From: Phytophthora hibernalis
Taxonomy: Eukaryota; Oomycota; Peronosporomycetes; Peronosporales; Peronosporaceae
Reading direction: 5' to 3'
DNA length: 64,000 bases
Assembly (NCBI GenBank): GCA_012656075.1
Contig: JAAKBF010000009.1
Coordinates: 1,726,404-1,790,403 of the forward strand
In this document: piece after piece, positions 45,287 through 56,760 of the stretch
Layout of the letters: every line of letters begins with the position of its first letter
Numbering within the stretch: the stretch's first letter is position 1
Translations under genes and position numbers: made by a program
Notes under the pieces: model-generated
The model's database searches: none
Told to the model about the DNA's origin: nothing
What the model saw: only the letters and a program-made list of their open reading frames with translations

Positions 45287-45436
45287 AAGGGCTAAACGAG
45301 CTGATTTAGTAGACTCTGTCTTATAACACAACGTAAATGCCCTAAAGCTTGCCCTTGCACCAAGGGCTAAACGAGCTGATTTAGTAGACTCTGTCTTATA
45401 ACACAACGTAAATGCCCTAAAGCTTGCCCTTGCACC
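45287..45436. repeat. perfect 75-bp tandem duplication
   Basis: Two identical, directly adjacent 75-bp copies (45287-45361 and 45362-45436), each running from AAGGGCTAAACGAGCTGATT to CCCTTGCACC. Identity suggests a very recent duplication, or a single copy doubled in assembly. Confidence 0.95.
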
Positions 45437-46196
45437 GGGTTAGATTTTATCCTGCATCGATATTTCCGTGTGCCAATCAACGAAATTGCGACATCACAAG
45501 CCCAAGGTAGCAGCTAACGCTCTTTTTCACTGGGCACCGATACAGCTGGTGGCGTGTCGATCATTTGCGTTACAATTCGCTCGATCTCGTCCGAGATTTT
45601 TCTGCACTTGGCCAGCTCCATGGGGAAGTTTTGACTGACACTCTCTTTTCCTGGAAACGTGGCGTGGATTCATTTAAGGATAACCCAGACCGATAGTAGT
45701 CTGTGGCGAAGCGGGAACGCAAAGGTTATGAAACGGTCTTGGTTCGACATGACACGTCCGATCTGCCTACTATCGAAAGGGCCACTCCGTTGATCTGACG
45801 TGATTGCATACATTGGTCCACCTTAGGCCCCCACCGGCTGGATGTATTGTGTTCTTCCAGTTATCACGCGATAACTGTCAGTGGTGATCAAGATCGGCAG
45901 CGAAGTCGTGTAATTCCTTTTGGGATCGGAACGTTTTGGCGTCCACGCAAATATGCTTCACGCGGTCGTCAGATTTAGGTTGCAATCGGGTTTTGTTGGA
46001 AGTCGATATAGTGGGGGTCCTTTGTGGTTTTAATTTATTTATTTTCTACATAGTGATATTCATAATTGGGGGGCGCTTAGCCAAGCGATCTAGGGCTTCC
46101 GTGTCTTCTTTGTGTAATATAGCGTAGGTCCGTAGTCATCTAGTAGGCGAATACACCTCCTTCTCCAAAATGACGTACGTGAAGCAGACCCCGGTG
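45437..46196. other. region downstream of Copia remnant
   Basis: No coding frame recognised. Lying 3' of the minus-strand Copia polyprotein, it is where the 3' LTR would be expected, but no matching second LTR could be found in the window. Confidence 0.35.
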
Positions 46197-47210
46197 CTAG
46201 GAAAGACGAGGCGCCGGCAAAGACTTCGTTAACAGTTCGGCTAATTGGAGTCGCGATTCCACGTAGAAGGGTTTGATCACATCTTGCGCGGTGAAATAGC
46301 AAACGAACTTGATGTGGATATCGATATGATTAGCACTGGCCGACGTCAACTCGCATTGAAGCTGCTTAATTGCCGCCTGATTGCCAACCTTCATGAGATT
46401 GGCTCAATCACCAGCAGACCAATCTCCAGTAGTAGTTGGCGGAAACCGAGCAGTTCACAACAAAAGTGTGCCGCAGCCGTAAATTCAGCTTCCATAGTCG
46501 AAAGTGAAACACCGTCTTGTGTCTTGCACACCCAAAGAATAGGCTTATCATCGAGCAGCACAACACCTCCCGTAACACTCATCCTGTCATTCCTGTCCGC
46601 AGCAAAATCCGCATCATTGAAACCTTCCAATCGAAGAGTAGATCCAGGCTCGCAGCCTTTCATTCGTAGTTTGACTTTTCAATCCAATGAGGTAGAGTAT
46701 GATTCGTTTGCACAGCTCCCAGTCTGCTAAGCGAGGATGATGAGTTTGGCGAGTGGATTTGTGTATAGCGAATGCTATATCTGACCTGGTGCACCGTGAA
46801 AGCCACAGCTGACTACCAACCAACAAATGAAAACGCCTCAGCGTGGGCCTGCCGTTTTCGTACGTCGCGGGCAGTAGCTCATCCTGAAGTGCAAGTTGGT
46901 CATTGCACTCTTCTCCAACTGGTGTTCGCACTCCATGCGCATGTTCCATTCCGAATTTCTGCAAAAGTTCTCCAATGTCTACCTCTTGGTCGAGCTCGTA
47001 TCCTTGTTGGTCGTCATAGTGAACTCGCATTCCAAGGAATCGGCTTACGTATCCGACGTTTTTATCGAAAGAGACGCCATGTCCTCAAAGAACTCGTCGA
47101 CTAATTCCTCACGCGTCGCGGTCACAAGGAGGTCGTCAACATACACTCCGACAACAACCGTCTTGCTTAAAGTAGAGACACATGTCCGAAACTGCTTGAG
47201 TAAAACTTGC
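46197..47210 (-). mobile_element. Ty1/Copia retrotransposon remnant (RT-RNase H)
   Basis: Minus-strand pieces in Copia pol order: VVVGVYVDDLLVTATREELV with the YVDD catalytic motif of reverse transcriptase (about 47105-47165), GVRTPVGEE and LVGSQLWLSRCTRSDIAFAI (46614-47030), then RNase H with GFNDADFAADRNDRMSVTGG, VVLLDDKPILWVCKTQDGVS and LSTMEAEFTAAA (46391-46663), and the terminal NQAAIKQL, HIDIHIKFV, and LAELLTKSLPAPRL (46197-46394). Several frame changes and no gag, integrase or 5' RT: a 5'-truncated copy cut off near 47210 where another element starts. Confidence 0.88.
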
Positions 47211-47831
47211 AGCTAGGAGGTGGTGATGGAGTGAAAGCATCACCTCTTTCGCTCTTTTCTCAGACTTTGGTTGGAGAAGGTTATCAACCGTGCACAGCGC
47301 TCGTTCAACCTTTTCAACATAGAAAGACGAGCAACTTTGTCAAGATGAAGCACGTTAGATACATGCGAAACAAAGATGTGCATGTGCGCCTTGTTGGCGC
47401 AGTCGCGCTATATTTCTTTCAGCTGTTTCACGTCGATCGCGAATCACTTCCGTCGTTTTCGAAATCGCAAAACTGGTATGACATCAACATGCTAAGAGGT
47501 AGATATCGGACAAAATTCATCACTTACGAAACGCACAAGAAGAGCTACGAAGTAGTGTTCAAGCAGCTAGAGTTTTCATTGAAGAAAAGACTCATATCAA
47601 TCGGCAGTAAGGCGTGCGCCAACTGAAGAGGGCAGACGTAGATATTTTCCAGACACATCGGCATGGTAGATGGGGTATGGACACCTGTGAAGCTGTTTAC
47701 TCTACTCCTCTTGCGCGAGAAGCGATGCGTGCACTGTCCGGACATCCTCCCGTGTCTCTTTTTTCTCGAACGTGCATCAGTTGACCCGTCACTGGAATTA
47801 GTATGGCTTGTGTTTCCTGATGTCGAAATTT
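47211..47831 (+). pseudogene. Ndc10-II-like tyrosine-recombinase domain remnant
   Basis: Reads VRYMRNKDVHVRLVGAVALY, FFQLFHVDRESLPSFSKSQN, WYDINMLRG and YETHKKSYEVVFKQ; after a frame change, QLKRADVDIFQTHRHGRWGM, DTCEAVYSTPLAREAMRALS, and then ASVDPSLELVWLVFPDVE. This order (LVGALALYFF..F.V; WYD..L; RHGRW..D....YST.L) matches the Ndc10 domain II / Crypton-derived recombinase family as I know it. No valid start codon is seen: the upstream frame opens at a TTG next to the Copia remnant. One of several tyrosine-recombinase lineages in this window, distinct from the two Crypton copies. Confidence 0.6.
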
Positions 47832-48100
47832 AGCAACAAAAATTCAGAAGGCGTATGGGAGAAAACTTTAGCTACGCGTAGGTTTCTAGAGCTACTACTG
47901 TACCTTCGAGTTGTGTTTCTTCAAGTCTGATCTGTTAGAGCATGTCAAAGGATGGTATAATTTTCTGAAGACGCTATCCAACATACTGGATGATTCCGTA
48001 ATTCAAATTTCAACGATTTTGTCCACCAGTCAATAAATGTTCAGATCGCTATTCTGGATTCGACCCGCAGACCATCAAGCAACGGAGGAGACCAGGCAAG
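47832..48100. other. non-coding spacer
   Basis: No recognised frame; A/T-rich. It separates the Ndc10-like remnant from the Myb-like pseudogene. Confidence 0.35.
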
Positions 48101-48631
48101 ATGGCCGCACCACGAGGCGGTCGCTAAGTCGGACAGCCCAACTTTAAGGAGGCCGAGGATACCGCGTTGGCTCGTGCGTACACAAAGAAGACTGTTGACG
48201 CCGCCGTCGGCATTGATCAGACCGGAACTACATTGTGGGCGAAGATTCAAGCAGCGTATATAGATTTACTGTCCAGAAATTCTCGCTCGGCTGTCGCGCT
48301 GTCTTATCGCTGGAACAAGGCCATTGCCAAGTGCGTGGGGAAGTGGGTGGGCCATCTCGCGGCGGCGCTACAGGGATATCATAGCGGGTGGCAGTATTGA
48401 GATTATGTGAGCAGAGCGCATCAAGCGTACATGCTGGACGTGGGCAAAAAAATCAAGTTCTCTGAGCAATACGAGATCGCGCGCGCGCCCCTGATTTGCA
48501 GTCCCCCGATGGATGGTATTGAGCTGCGCGTGCGGTCCGCGTTAAGGTTGGACGAAGTCGCCGACGACGTTGCAGGCGCAAGTGCTCCTCGGCAAGAAGG
48601 CGGCAAAGAAATCGACGATCAGTCACAATAG
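48101..48631 (+). pseudogene. Myb/SANT-like (NAM-associated) protein, two nonsense codons
   Basis: Start MAAPRGGR, then TAA at 48125-48127, then VGQPNFKEAEDTALARAYTK, TGTTLWAKIQAAYIDLLSRN, WNKAIAKCVGKWVGHLAAAL and GYHSGWQY, followed by TGA, then VSRAHQAYMLDVGKKIKFSE and QYEIARA. The Trp-spaced helical pattern is that of Myb/SANT-like domains with the NAM-associated C-terminal region, which in oomycetes occur in multicopy, transposon-associated families such as Harbinger accessory proteins. Both interruptions are true stops in frame rather than run-length shifts. Confidence 0.62.
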
Positions 48632-49120
48632 TAATTCAACGGGGACGACACAGAGCTCGAGACTCTGCAGTGCATCGCCGCCGCATATGAAGCCCAGAAC
48701 TGTTTTTCACGGCGAGTAGCAGATGAAAATAGTTTTTTATGAGAAGGAGGATGAAATCAACGCAGGTCAGGTCGTAGGAGCAGCGTTAGTTTCAGATCTG
48801 CTCTCCAGAGCACAAAGCTTAAGCCTTCCTGCACCCTTTCGTTCCTCAGTGCCGCACTCCGAATTATGACACGACTCACGTCTCGTTCCTACTTGCATCT
48901 CATGCCCGAGCAGACAGAAGGAGCGTTCCAGCTTCCATTCTACAGGATCGACAAGGACGCGGTGAGTTTTCGAAGCCTCGAAGGTGGTGAACGCCGCGTA
49001 CCTCGGTCGATTGCGACGCTCAGCGCGGTGACGGCGGTCGAGGTGAACAATTTCAACCAACATTGGCTCTGTCGCCGACCGGTAGCGGTTTTGTAAGACG
49101 GAAAATGCTTTCACGACCAA
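48632..49120. other. region without recognised gene
   Basis: Contains a plus-strand frame LTSRSYLHLMPEQTEGAFQL and PFYRIDKDAVSFRSLEGGER near 48880-49000 that looks protein-like but matches nothing I know. It may belong to the 5' part of the adjacent DIRS-like element. Confidence 0.3.
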
Positions 49121-50950
49121 GTGGTGCAGGCTGACGGAGAAAAAGTGACAGTATACTCTGAAGGAATCAAGTTTGTGTCGTCAGTTGGCGACCTTGCCAT
49201 GGTGGACCCCGTGGTGGCCTTGCTTTTGCAGCAAGTGGTGTTCAACATGGCAGAGTGGGACACAAGCGAGTTGGAAAATCTTCGTTCGACTATCCTGGAC
49301 AAGATTCTAGGGCGGGGTCAAGGTAAGAGAACAAAGGACATTAGCTCTATCCTAGAAGATCTTGTTGACGTGGAGTGCATTCCGGACCCGAACTCAATCT
49401 GCAACTGGGTGAATCCATTGAATGGGGTGGCCGTTCAATTTCCTCTGCAGCATGTCGTTGACTTTGCGTATTATGTGGATGGCAAGGCGGACCCAGATTC
49501 ACTATTAGTCGGGGAATCCTTCTGCACGCCACCGTCAACATCCACCAACGTGCCGGCGGTTGAGGAACGCCGATGGCAAACAAACACAGCGGACGAAGGA
49601 ACGCTATTTGACCCTTTCACAGACGATGACGATGGTTTGGCTGAAGGTCCAGTAAAGTTTCCCAGAGCGACGTGGTACTCAAGTAACAAAACGAACTCGA
49701 AAGGCATCATCAAACAGAGATGGAGGGTCCACCACTATTACAGCGCGTACGAATAACAGAGACCAGCCCAAAAGTCGACAAGGATGCTTTCATCGTTGAT
49801 AGACTGAAGGCCGATCCGGTACTACTCAATCAGTTCATGCAAATCCGCGAATTTACGCTAGCAAAGCCAGGGTCGACCAGTTCGTCAGTAGAAATGGATG
49901 AAGAGAAAGGACCAGTACCGGTGATGCCTCATCTCAAATCGTTTCGGGAGTGGAAAATTAGACGAAGTACAGTTTCTCACCATCCGCCGAGCGCAAGATA
50001 GTGCATGAGAAGATAACCAACGACCGACACAGAGGTAAGAGCCCCGCCGCGTATGTGTGCAGTCAGATCCGATCCGAAGCCGTGATGTGCAAGTCGCTTC
50101 CCGGGATGTTGTCTCGAGCATATGATTGGAGATTTGGTATTGAAGGCCTCTCGATAACGTATTTTACCTTCATGGATCGGAAGAAACGGATGCAGTGGAT
50201 CAACTCTGGTTGAGCCAATTTCTCGAGCGTCTCGGCGACTGCTGACTTTGAGCCAGCTCCTCATGTGACGACAATTATCGAAGTCATTGGCGCAGCGCGC
50301 GTTTTTGCCGCTTTTGTTCGTGAGTACTGTGAGCCGATGGCTCCTGGGCTGGTGGATACAATAATTGCCTTTATCGAATCAAAGGTGATGTCAATGCGTT
50401 CGGATCCAGAGGACGTACCTGACGTCGTATACTGGGACAACGACCTTCTCGAAAATTTTCGCTCTGTCATCTCAGGCTCATGCGAAATCAAATCGTCTCA
50501 AGTTCAGCTGCGCTGCACAATCGATGATCCTCTTCTTCATGAAATCCTAAGTGACATTAACGAACAGCGTCTACGCGAACTAGAACAAAAAGCAGCGGTG
50601 GATTTGTCGATCCCGGTTGCGGACAGCGCCAACACAAGTCAACGTACCCGGCAAAAGTCCCGCGGATTCAAGAAGGGACATGGACCCATACCACCAAAAG
50701 TGCTACAACGTCTACCAAAGCAGCAGGACGAGAAGTCAGACGTCGCGCGTCGCCTATGCCTGCGGTTTCTATCAAATGAGGGATGTATGTCCGAAGATTT
50801 TGGTACGGACGAGCGCACTTTGTTCCCAAATCACTCGATCCCCTTGTCAAGGCGGAGATCCAAAAGCGGTTTGGCGGTCTGAAGTCACGGTACAAGAATT
50901 TGTGACTTCTCACAGGTGGTTCAGCAGTGCATCCACTTGTGTACGAACTT
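49121..50950 (+). CDS. DIRS-like element 1, gag-like ORF region
   Basis: Three successive frames: KVTVYSEGIKFVSSVGDLAM.. to 49756, DKDAFIVDRLKADPVLLNQF to about 50000, and from about 50060 MCKSLPGMLSRAYDWRFGIE, then TTIIEVIGAARVFAAFVREY and VVYWDNDLLENFRSVI (50265-50550). The end holds a compact Cys/His cluster (RRLCLRFLSNEGCMS, then RAHFVPKSLDPLVKAEIQKR in the next frame), like the zinc-binding end of gag proteins. Position immediately before a DIRS-type pol and the composition support gag. Frames change at about 49750, 50000 and 50790. Start codon not certain. Confidence 0.5.
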
Positions 50951-51129
50951 AACGCACTGCAGACAATCCCGCACCAGAAGCAAAAGAAGGCGCAAAACCA
51001 TGTTTCACGCGTCCGGGTATGGTCAATTCGAGCAATACACGTACCCTAGGATTCGAGAGTACCGCGAAAATTCCAGTAAATCAACCGTAAAAGGCTTCCA
51101 AGCCGACCTTACAACATATGATAGAACCA

Positions 51130-51500
51130 GAAACGATGCTGAGCCTGCCCCCGCGGTCTCCAATTCCGGTGACGTGTATGCATGAGGATCGACGTGGACG
51201 CCGCAGAAAATCTCCGTGTCAGTTCTACAAGAGTAATAACTCACACCAGTAGCCCAAGGAATGATGCTGAGCCTGCCCCGCGGTCGTCAACCTGGTTGGC
51301 GTGCATGCGTCGCCGGGTATGAGGATCGATGTGGATGCCGCAGAAAATCTCCGTTCTAGGTCGACAAGAACGACATCCTGCACAAATAGGCTGATGAACG
51401 GTCCTCAGCCTGCCCCCGTGGATTCCAAGCCTAGCGACGCGCATGCGTCCAGGAGCTCTGGGATCTATGTGGATGCCGCAGCTATTATCTGTTCTAAGTC
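51130..51500 (+). repeat. three degenerate ~130-bp tandem repeats in gag-pol linker
   Basis: GATGCTGAGCCTGCCC at 51135, again at 51263, and a diverged TCCTCAGCCTGCCCCC near 51402, each followed by a GCATG and then GTGGATGCCGCAG-like sequence about 60-90 bases on. The repeats encode a Pro/Ala-rich, probably disordered linker between gag and pol. Confidence 0.75.
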
Positions 51501-51849
51501 CAGTCTCAAGTTCGTCGATGGGTGTAGTAATTCGTCAGTCGAGGGCCATCCAATCCAACCCACGAAATGTGCACCTCGTAGTGACATATCGAGCTGCCCA
51601 GCGAACCCCTGGTTTTCGCTATCTCTCAACTCTGCGTCAGCCATTCAGTCCTCTCTGGAGACTGATCATCTCCGTAAAGAACCAAAAATATCTCAGCAGC
51701 ACAAACGCTGGGGGTTTGAGCGCACGAAAGATTCCAGTGATGTCTACTCGATGGACAAGGTGGCTTGCAGCTCATTGTCTACAATCATTCGATCACGGCG
51801 GCTGAGTGTCGAAGACGCTGTAAAGTTCGTGCGCAGCGAAACTGCCTAT

Positions 51850-53100
51850 GACCCCAGGTACAGTTCGTGCGCAGCGAAACTTCCAATGGCCCCGCTTTGA
51901 TGCTTCTGGTGACAGCTTTTATATTTCGGCTACAAGACCCATGGTTTTTGGGTGGTGGCCGACGTGCCGTCGGCATGTTCGACCACTCCGCTTCAATGCC
52001 GCACTTCACGATTTTGATGAACGTATCGAGGTGCGGGTAACCACGAAGAACTTGTTGCAGACGGCTCGAATTTAATGCCTTGTTGCAAGATTCCGGTCAG
52101 TATATGGTGGTGGACGCAGATATACTGTCGCTGTGGCCGTCAGTAATGTGCAGCCATCTTGGAGCAGTTGAACAGAAGGATATCGACCCGGCGACAGAAG
52201 TCAGGACGATTCACGATCTCTCATATCCAAAAGGAACTCCGTCAATTCGTCCTATAAAGTGGACTCCGTACCAGCAATTAGCTACGAACCTATTGCGAAA
52301 ATTGCCCGCCGCATTGCGTATCTCGCGCTCTGAGGGTGGCAACCATGTTACAGCGGCGAGCAGCGACAAAAACGGAGCTTCTGAAAGTATTAGGGTCACT
52401 TCGACACATACCCACTTGTGTCCGAACGGCGAAACCTTTCTACCAGCAATTGCACTCGTTAGCTGTGGCTGCACCTCGCTTTGCCAGGATTCAACTGTCG
52501 GATGGAGCTCAACACGACTTAAGGTGGTTTCAGAACATTCTCGTGCACGGCTACCTATCAGAACTACCGGTAACCATGTTTGGGGATTGCCGTCGCCTAG
52601 CGTGGAGTTGTACATGGATTCTTCCAATACGGGTCTTGCGATTCTCGATCCAAGTTTATCCAGTTTAAATTTGACTCGGCGAAAAAAATGAATTCAAGCG
52701 ATGCTACGGAGCCGCAGTTCTCGATAAATGTTCGCGAGCACCTCTGCATAGCCATCGCGGCACGAAGCCACTTCGGGCAGGATGATCAACGTGAAATGTT
52801 GGAGCGATAATGTATCCGCGGTACACTGGTGCAATCGACTTCATTCCAACAATGCCTTTAGTCAAGAAATTAACAGAGCGATTGGGATAGCGGAAGCCTA
52901 CTTCAATTTGCGCGTGTCGGCCGACCATCCACCGGGAACAATAAACTGGATGGCGGATGCGGCATCTCGGGCATGGACGGATCGTTTTCAAACTCGTTGG
53001 ACTTATTTTCTGTCCTGGAAACAGACTCCAGTCCCTCTGGCCTTACGTAAAATCGACATGGACTTCTCACGTCGCTTCAAGCCAAGTCACTGGCCTCGGC
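51850..53100 (+). mobile_element. DIRS-like element 1, RT and RNase H (RT palm deleted)
   Basis: Fingers region: VVDADILSLWPSVM, EVRTIHDLSYPKGTPS, and YEPIAKIARRIAYLAL in a shifted frame, ending at about 52333. The catalytic palm is absent: sequence resumes at about 52342 with LQRRAATKTELLKVLGSLRH, RTAKPFYQQLHSL and LSDGAQHDLRWFQNILVHGY, the RT thumb. RNase H follows with ELYMDSSNTGLAILDPS, NVREHLCIAIAARSHFG, CWSDNVSAVHWCNRLHSNNA and SADHPPGTINWMADAASRAW. These are signatures of DIRS-order elements (RT-RNase H-tyrosine recombinase, no integrase or protease). The lost palm (~150 aa) closely matches the piece found at 54981-55440. Confidence 0.75.
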
Positions 53101-54936
53101 GTCCATGCTGGTACTTGGTCGCAATAGGACAGGTGGTGTCAGTTCATGCACTTCTCCAAGTGGCTCCCCTCTCAAAAAGAGCAGCACTCGTATCAGCTCG
53201 CGCTCTTCGCAGCCTACTGTTGGAAATACGGCTGGAACCAATCCAGGACGGGCAACTCTGCATCCATCGTGCTCGCCAAGATCAGCCACGTCCCGTGGTA
53301 TCATCGGCGATTTTGTGGTTACAGCGTCGAACTCACACCTGGACACCAGCTCGCTATCACAGGAATGCGTCGCGATGACCTCCGCCCTGCCCGAAGCAAC
53401 CTATCACGTACGAAATACTCCAGCACCTTCACAACTGGCTCAACTTCGAATCAGCCCAGCACCGAGTGATCTGGGGGCTTCGGTGCTGGGCTTCTTTTTC
53501 TTCTCCGTCGATCGGCGTATTTAGCGGATGGACTGAAAGTGAAGTCCTATGATATTCGACGAACTGATATAAATTTCCTGGACGACCAAGATCGCGAACA
53601 ACGTAACCTGAAGCTCGTGAAAAAGTGCAAATTTGATTTAGCACTCCGAGGACTGGCACGCTCAGGTCAACGGCAATGCTGCCCCGTTTTAGCATGCTGG
53701 TATCTGGTGCAGCACCATATAGCGCTTGGAGTCGACGCCAACTCGCTGTTATGCAAGGTAACAGCCCCGACGAATCTTCAGGTTCGAGATGGGGTCAATT
53801 ACTTCCCAATTCGCCGGCTCCCGATCAAGTGAACAGAACCGGTCCTCCGGGACCGGCTCCCGCCCAAAGGAGAAGTCCCCTTCTGGGGCCTTTGGATGGT
53901 GGAGAGACGCTGAGCGTTTACCCCAGCACCGTGGCGGGGCCTCATAGGCTTGAGGAAGTGATACCCCTCGCACGAAGCCCCACATTCTGCTCGCGGTGTG
54001 ACACCCGCGGATCAAGCTTACGTCAGTGTCGTTGTGGCACGCGCCAGTCTGGCGCCGGGCGACGCTGCTGCCGTCGTCTGCTGGGTGCAGGACGTGATAC
54101 ACCTGCATCAAGCCCCATATTTGCTCGCGACGTGACACCGGCGGATCAAGCTCAAGTCAAGTGGCGAAACTGCCAAAACGAAACCGTACAACTGCCTGTG
54201 GTATGACACCCTCAGAAACGGCATTTAATATGGAGTCAACGCGGCTGTGCCTCGTGGAGCTACTGATACCTCGGCGACAGGAGCTTTAAACAACACAGAG
54301 GCGGCGGCATTTGATGCTCGAGGATGAAGGCACTGGAGGAGCGCTTGAACTGTTAGCCGACGGATTGACAGCACGGGGCTGGTCAATTCGTCGGAAGCAA
54401 CGCGGCCGAAGGTCAGTTGCGGGCACACACTGATGAAATGGCGGAGTGTGCGACGGACATAGGAATTCGTTAGCTTTAGTTAAATGACATCAATGAACCT
54501 CACTGAGAAACTGAGATGTGGTCAATGCCATCAATGCAGCTGCCGAATGAACCGGAAAGGCCCCTGAAAGGTATGGTTCCCATTCTTTGCGCAGCGGTGG
54601 AGCCACATCCCTCTTCCACACTGGTTTTGACAGCCTGACTGTGAAGATCTTCGGAAGGTGGAAATCAAATGCAGTGGAGCGATACACATGCATTGACTCG
54701 CGTCGGACGTCACAAATGGCACACATGCTAGCCAAGGGTATATTACAGCGATATCAAGGGGCAACCTCCACGCCTCCGGAGGCGCTGCAATGGAATAGTC
54801 ATCATGGTGCCGTTCATGGCACGCCCCAAGTACGACGACAACGAGTGAAACATTTGCTTAGAGAGCAACTCGCCGTCGACAAGGTCAACTCACGCATTGA
54901 CTTCTTCAAGATGAATCCTGCGAGTGAACCTTCCTA
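53101..54936 (+). mobile_element. DIRS-like element 1, tyrosine recombinase (interrupted)
   Basis: N-terminal SAM-like part: HFSKWLPSQKEQHSYQLALF and AAYCWKYGWNQSRTGNSAS, then ISHVPWYHRRFCGYSVELTP. Catalytic part: LGFFFFSVDRRI / YLADGLKVKSYDIRRTDIN with the first Arg region, CPVLACWYLVQHH, then after a ~700-base interruption (53830-54545) YGSHSLRSGGATSLFHTGFD with HxxR and FGRWKSNAVERYTCIDS with the nucleophile Tyr, ending at 54936. Frame changes near 53460, 53520 and 54569. The interruption is GC-rich with two ~60-bp repeats and may be a nested insertion. Confidence 0.75.
53959..54158. repeat. direct repeat within the recombinase interruption
   Basis: GTGATACCCCTCGCACGAAG (53959) and GTGATACACCTGCATCAAGC (54094) begin two ~65-base copies, 135 bases apart, both continuing CCCCA.ATT..GCTCGCG.. 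GTGACACC.GCGGATCAAGCT. Imperfect (about 80% by eye). Confidence 0.7.
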
Positions 54937-54980
54937 ATTGTTTTTCCGCTTCAGGCAGAGACATTCCTGCTTGACCCATA

Positions 54981-55440
54981 GTGCATCCGAATATTAAAGG
55001 GAGATGTACAAGGCGCCTTTCTACATCAGCATCTCATGTGTTTCGGATGGCTGCTTTCGTGGCAGAACTGAATATCCTGTTGATAGATCTGGCTGCTCCG
55101 TTTGGTTGGTCAGGATCACCGCCGTACTACGGTTTATTTGGACGTGCTATTCCTTGGCTCATGGCGTCAAATTCTCCAGCAACTATTTCCAACTCGACGG
55201 ATTCCGAACCATTTTTTGGTTATGAATGGGTCGATGACCACATTCTAGTCAAGCGCGACATCGGTGACAGACTAGTTTTGGGAGAATCAACTCTTCGCCT
55301 CGCCATGCTTGCAGTACTTGGTCCGCGCTCCCTCAACGAGGTCAAATTTTCGAGCTGAAGCACGGAATTGGTGGCATTGGGACTGGTGTGGAACACAGTA
55401 AATCAAACTGTGTCGATCCCTGACGACAAAAACATGAAAC
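54981..55440 (+). mobile_element. displaced DIRS RT palm segment
   Basis: Reads ILKGDVQGAFLHQH in one frame, then LLIDLAAPFGWSGSPPYYGL, FGYEWVDDHILVKRDIGDRL with the catalytic VDD, and LAMLAVLGPRSLNEVKFSS, followed by STELVALGLVWNTVNQTVSI. This is the RT palm and connection, i.e. exactly the part missing from the RT at 52333-52342. It starts 45 bases after the recombinase stop and ends without a thumb domain. Either a moved piece of element 1 or a doubly truncated second copy. Confidence 0.72.
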
Positions 55441-55494
55441 GAAGTGAGCAAGTGGAAACTGATGAGAATGCTGTGGTTTAGGAAAGCACTCGTT

Positions 55495-56760
55495 TTAGGT
55501 TAATTCATTTATGCTTTGCTTTCTATATTTTCGAGTGCCCATTTCTTCCACGAGATCTTGTCGCATTCGGTAATGTGCCTTGTGGTTTTTCATGGGTCGA
55601 ATTAGAACGGTTCTGCCCGATGCATCTTGCCGTGTGGCTCGCAGAATAAGCTGGAACGGATGCGTCGGCTCATACGTAGCAGCGCTGATGTAAGTGGGAT
55701 CGAGGCCGAGTCGCCTCTCGTAGTCGATGTTCAGATTCTGGAGGATCACACAGGTCTTGATGACTGTTGCCATTGCATCGCGATCCCACAAGTGGTACCC
55801 TGTCGTGAGAATGTGAAATTGGGATTGGAGAACTCGAAATGCGCGTTCGATGTCTTTGCGCTTGGCTTCCCGGCGAGACGAGAAGTATTTTTGCATTCGA
55901 GTTGATGGATTCTGAATGGTTTTCAAAAGCATGCGTACTCTGGGTATATACCGTCCGCTAGCCAATATGGAAACCTGTATTCCATCTCTATGAGTGTCCC
56001 CAGTACCTCTGGTGCAATGCCATTGACAGTATTGTGAAAGAGAGGAGAACGGTCGAGTACGTTGATGTCGTTGAGCGCCCCAGGCGTCCCAAATGAAAGT
56101 GCTAGAACCGTCCACGATGGTCAGCGATCGCCTCGAGAACCACCGTAGCAATTTTAGTCTTGCCCTGGACCATACCCATCCAGACGCTTGGGCAATTTTC
56201 CATCTCCAATGCATGCAGTCGATAGAACCGATGCATCCGGGGAAGATCGCCTCGACGCCTTCGTTTAGGAGCTGGTTCAAGTCGGACTTAGTGGTTCCAC
56301 GTAATGCGTTCACACCGTAGATGTGGACCACGGCCGCGCAGAACAGCTTGGACGAATCGAGCACCGTGGAAGCGCCCAGCCGGTATTTGTCGTCGAGCTC
56401 TTGCACAGATACTCCAGACATCAGCATGCGAACCGCCGCAGCGATTTTCTGCAGCGGTGTGGCGCCTGGCAACCCAGTTGCATTGGGGCGCTGGACTAAG
56501 TACGCACGGAGAGAGACAGCGCCAACGATTTCGTCAAAGAGGCCGATCGGAAGATTAAAGTTGGCACAGAACATGTCGCTATCGTAGAGAGGAGACGGCC
56601 CCAATAGTCGACCAAGAGAAGACGCCCATAGAAAGCTCGCTGTCGGTCGATGTTGCCTCGGCGTCCTTGTTTCGAGGCACCCGCATCGGCTTCTCCGCCC
56701 TCCTCTGTCTCTTTCTTGTCACGTACAAAATGAGTTGGAGCTCATCGTCGCCGTCCATTG
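55495..56760 (-). mobile_element. PIF/Harbinger transposase
   Basis: DDE nuclease of the Harbinger superfamily ('plant transposon protein'). N-terminal piece MDGDDELQLILYVTRKRQRR (from about 56758) shifts frame near 56600 to GPSPLYDSDMFCANFNLPIG, LFDEIVGAVSL, ATPLQKIAAAVRMLMSGVSV, EGVEAIFPGCIGSIDCMHWR (first catalytic Asp in SIDCMHW), SLTIVDGSSTFIWDAWGA, RDGIQVSILASGRYI and KDIERAFRVLQSQFHIL (terminal E region in the ERAFGVLQ block). Internal irregularities at about 56100 and 55950 suggest frame slips. Terminal inverted repeats could not be defined with confidence. Ends at 55495. Confidence 0.85.

Noticed and set aside
45437..46196. 3' LTR of the Copia remnant
   Set aside because: Position fits, but no second LTR, TG..CA ends or polypurine tract could be established by eye.
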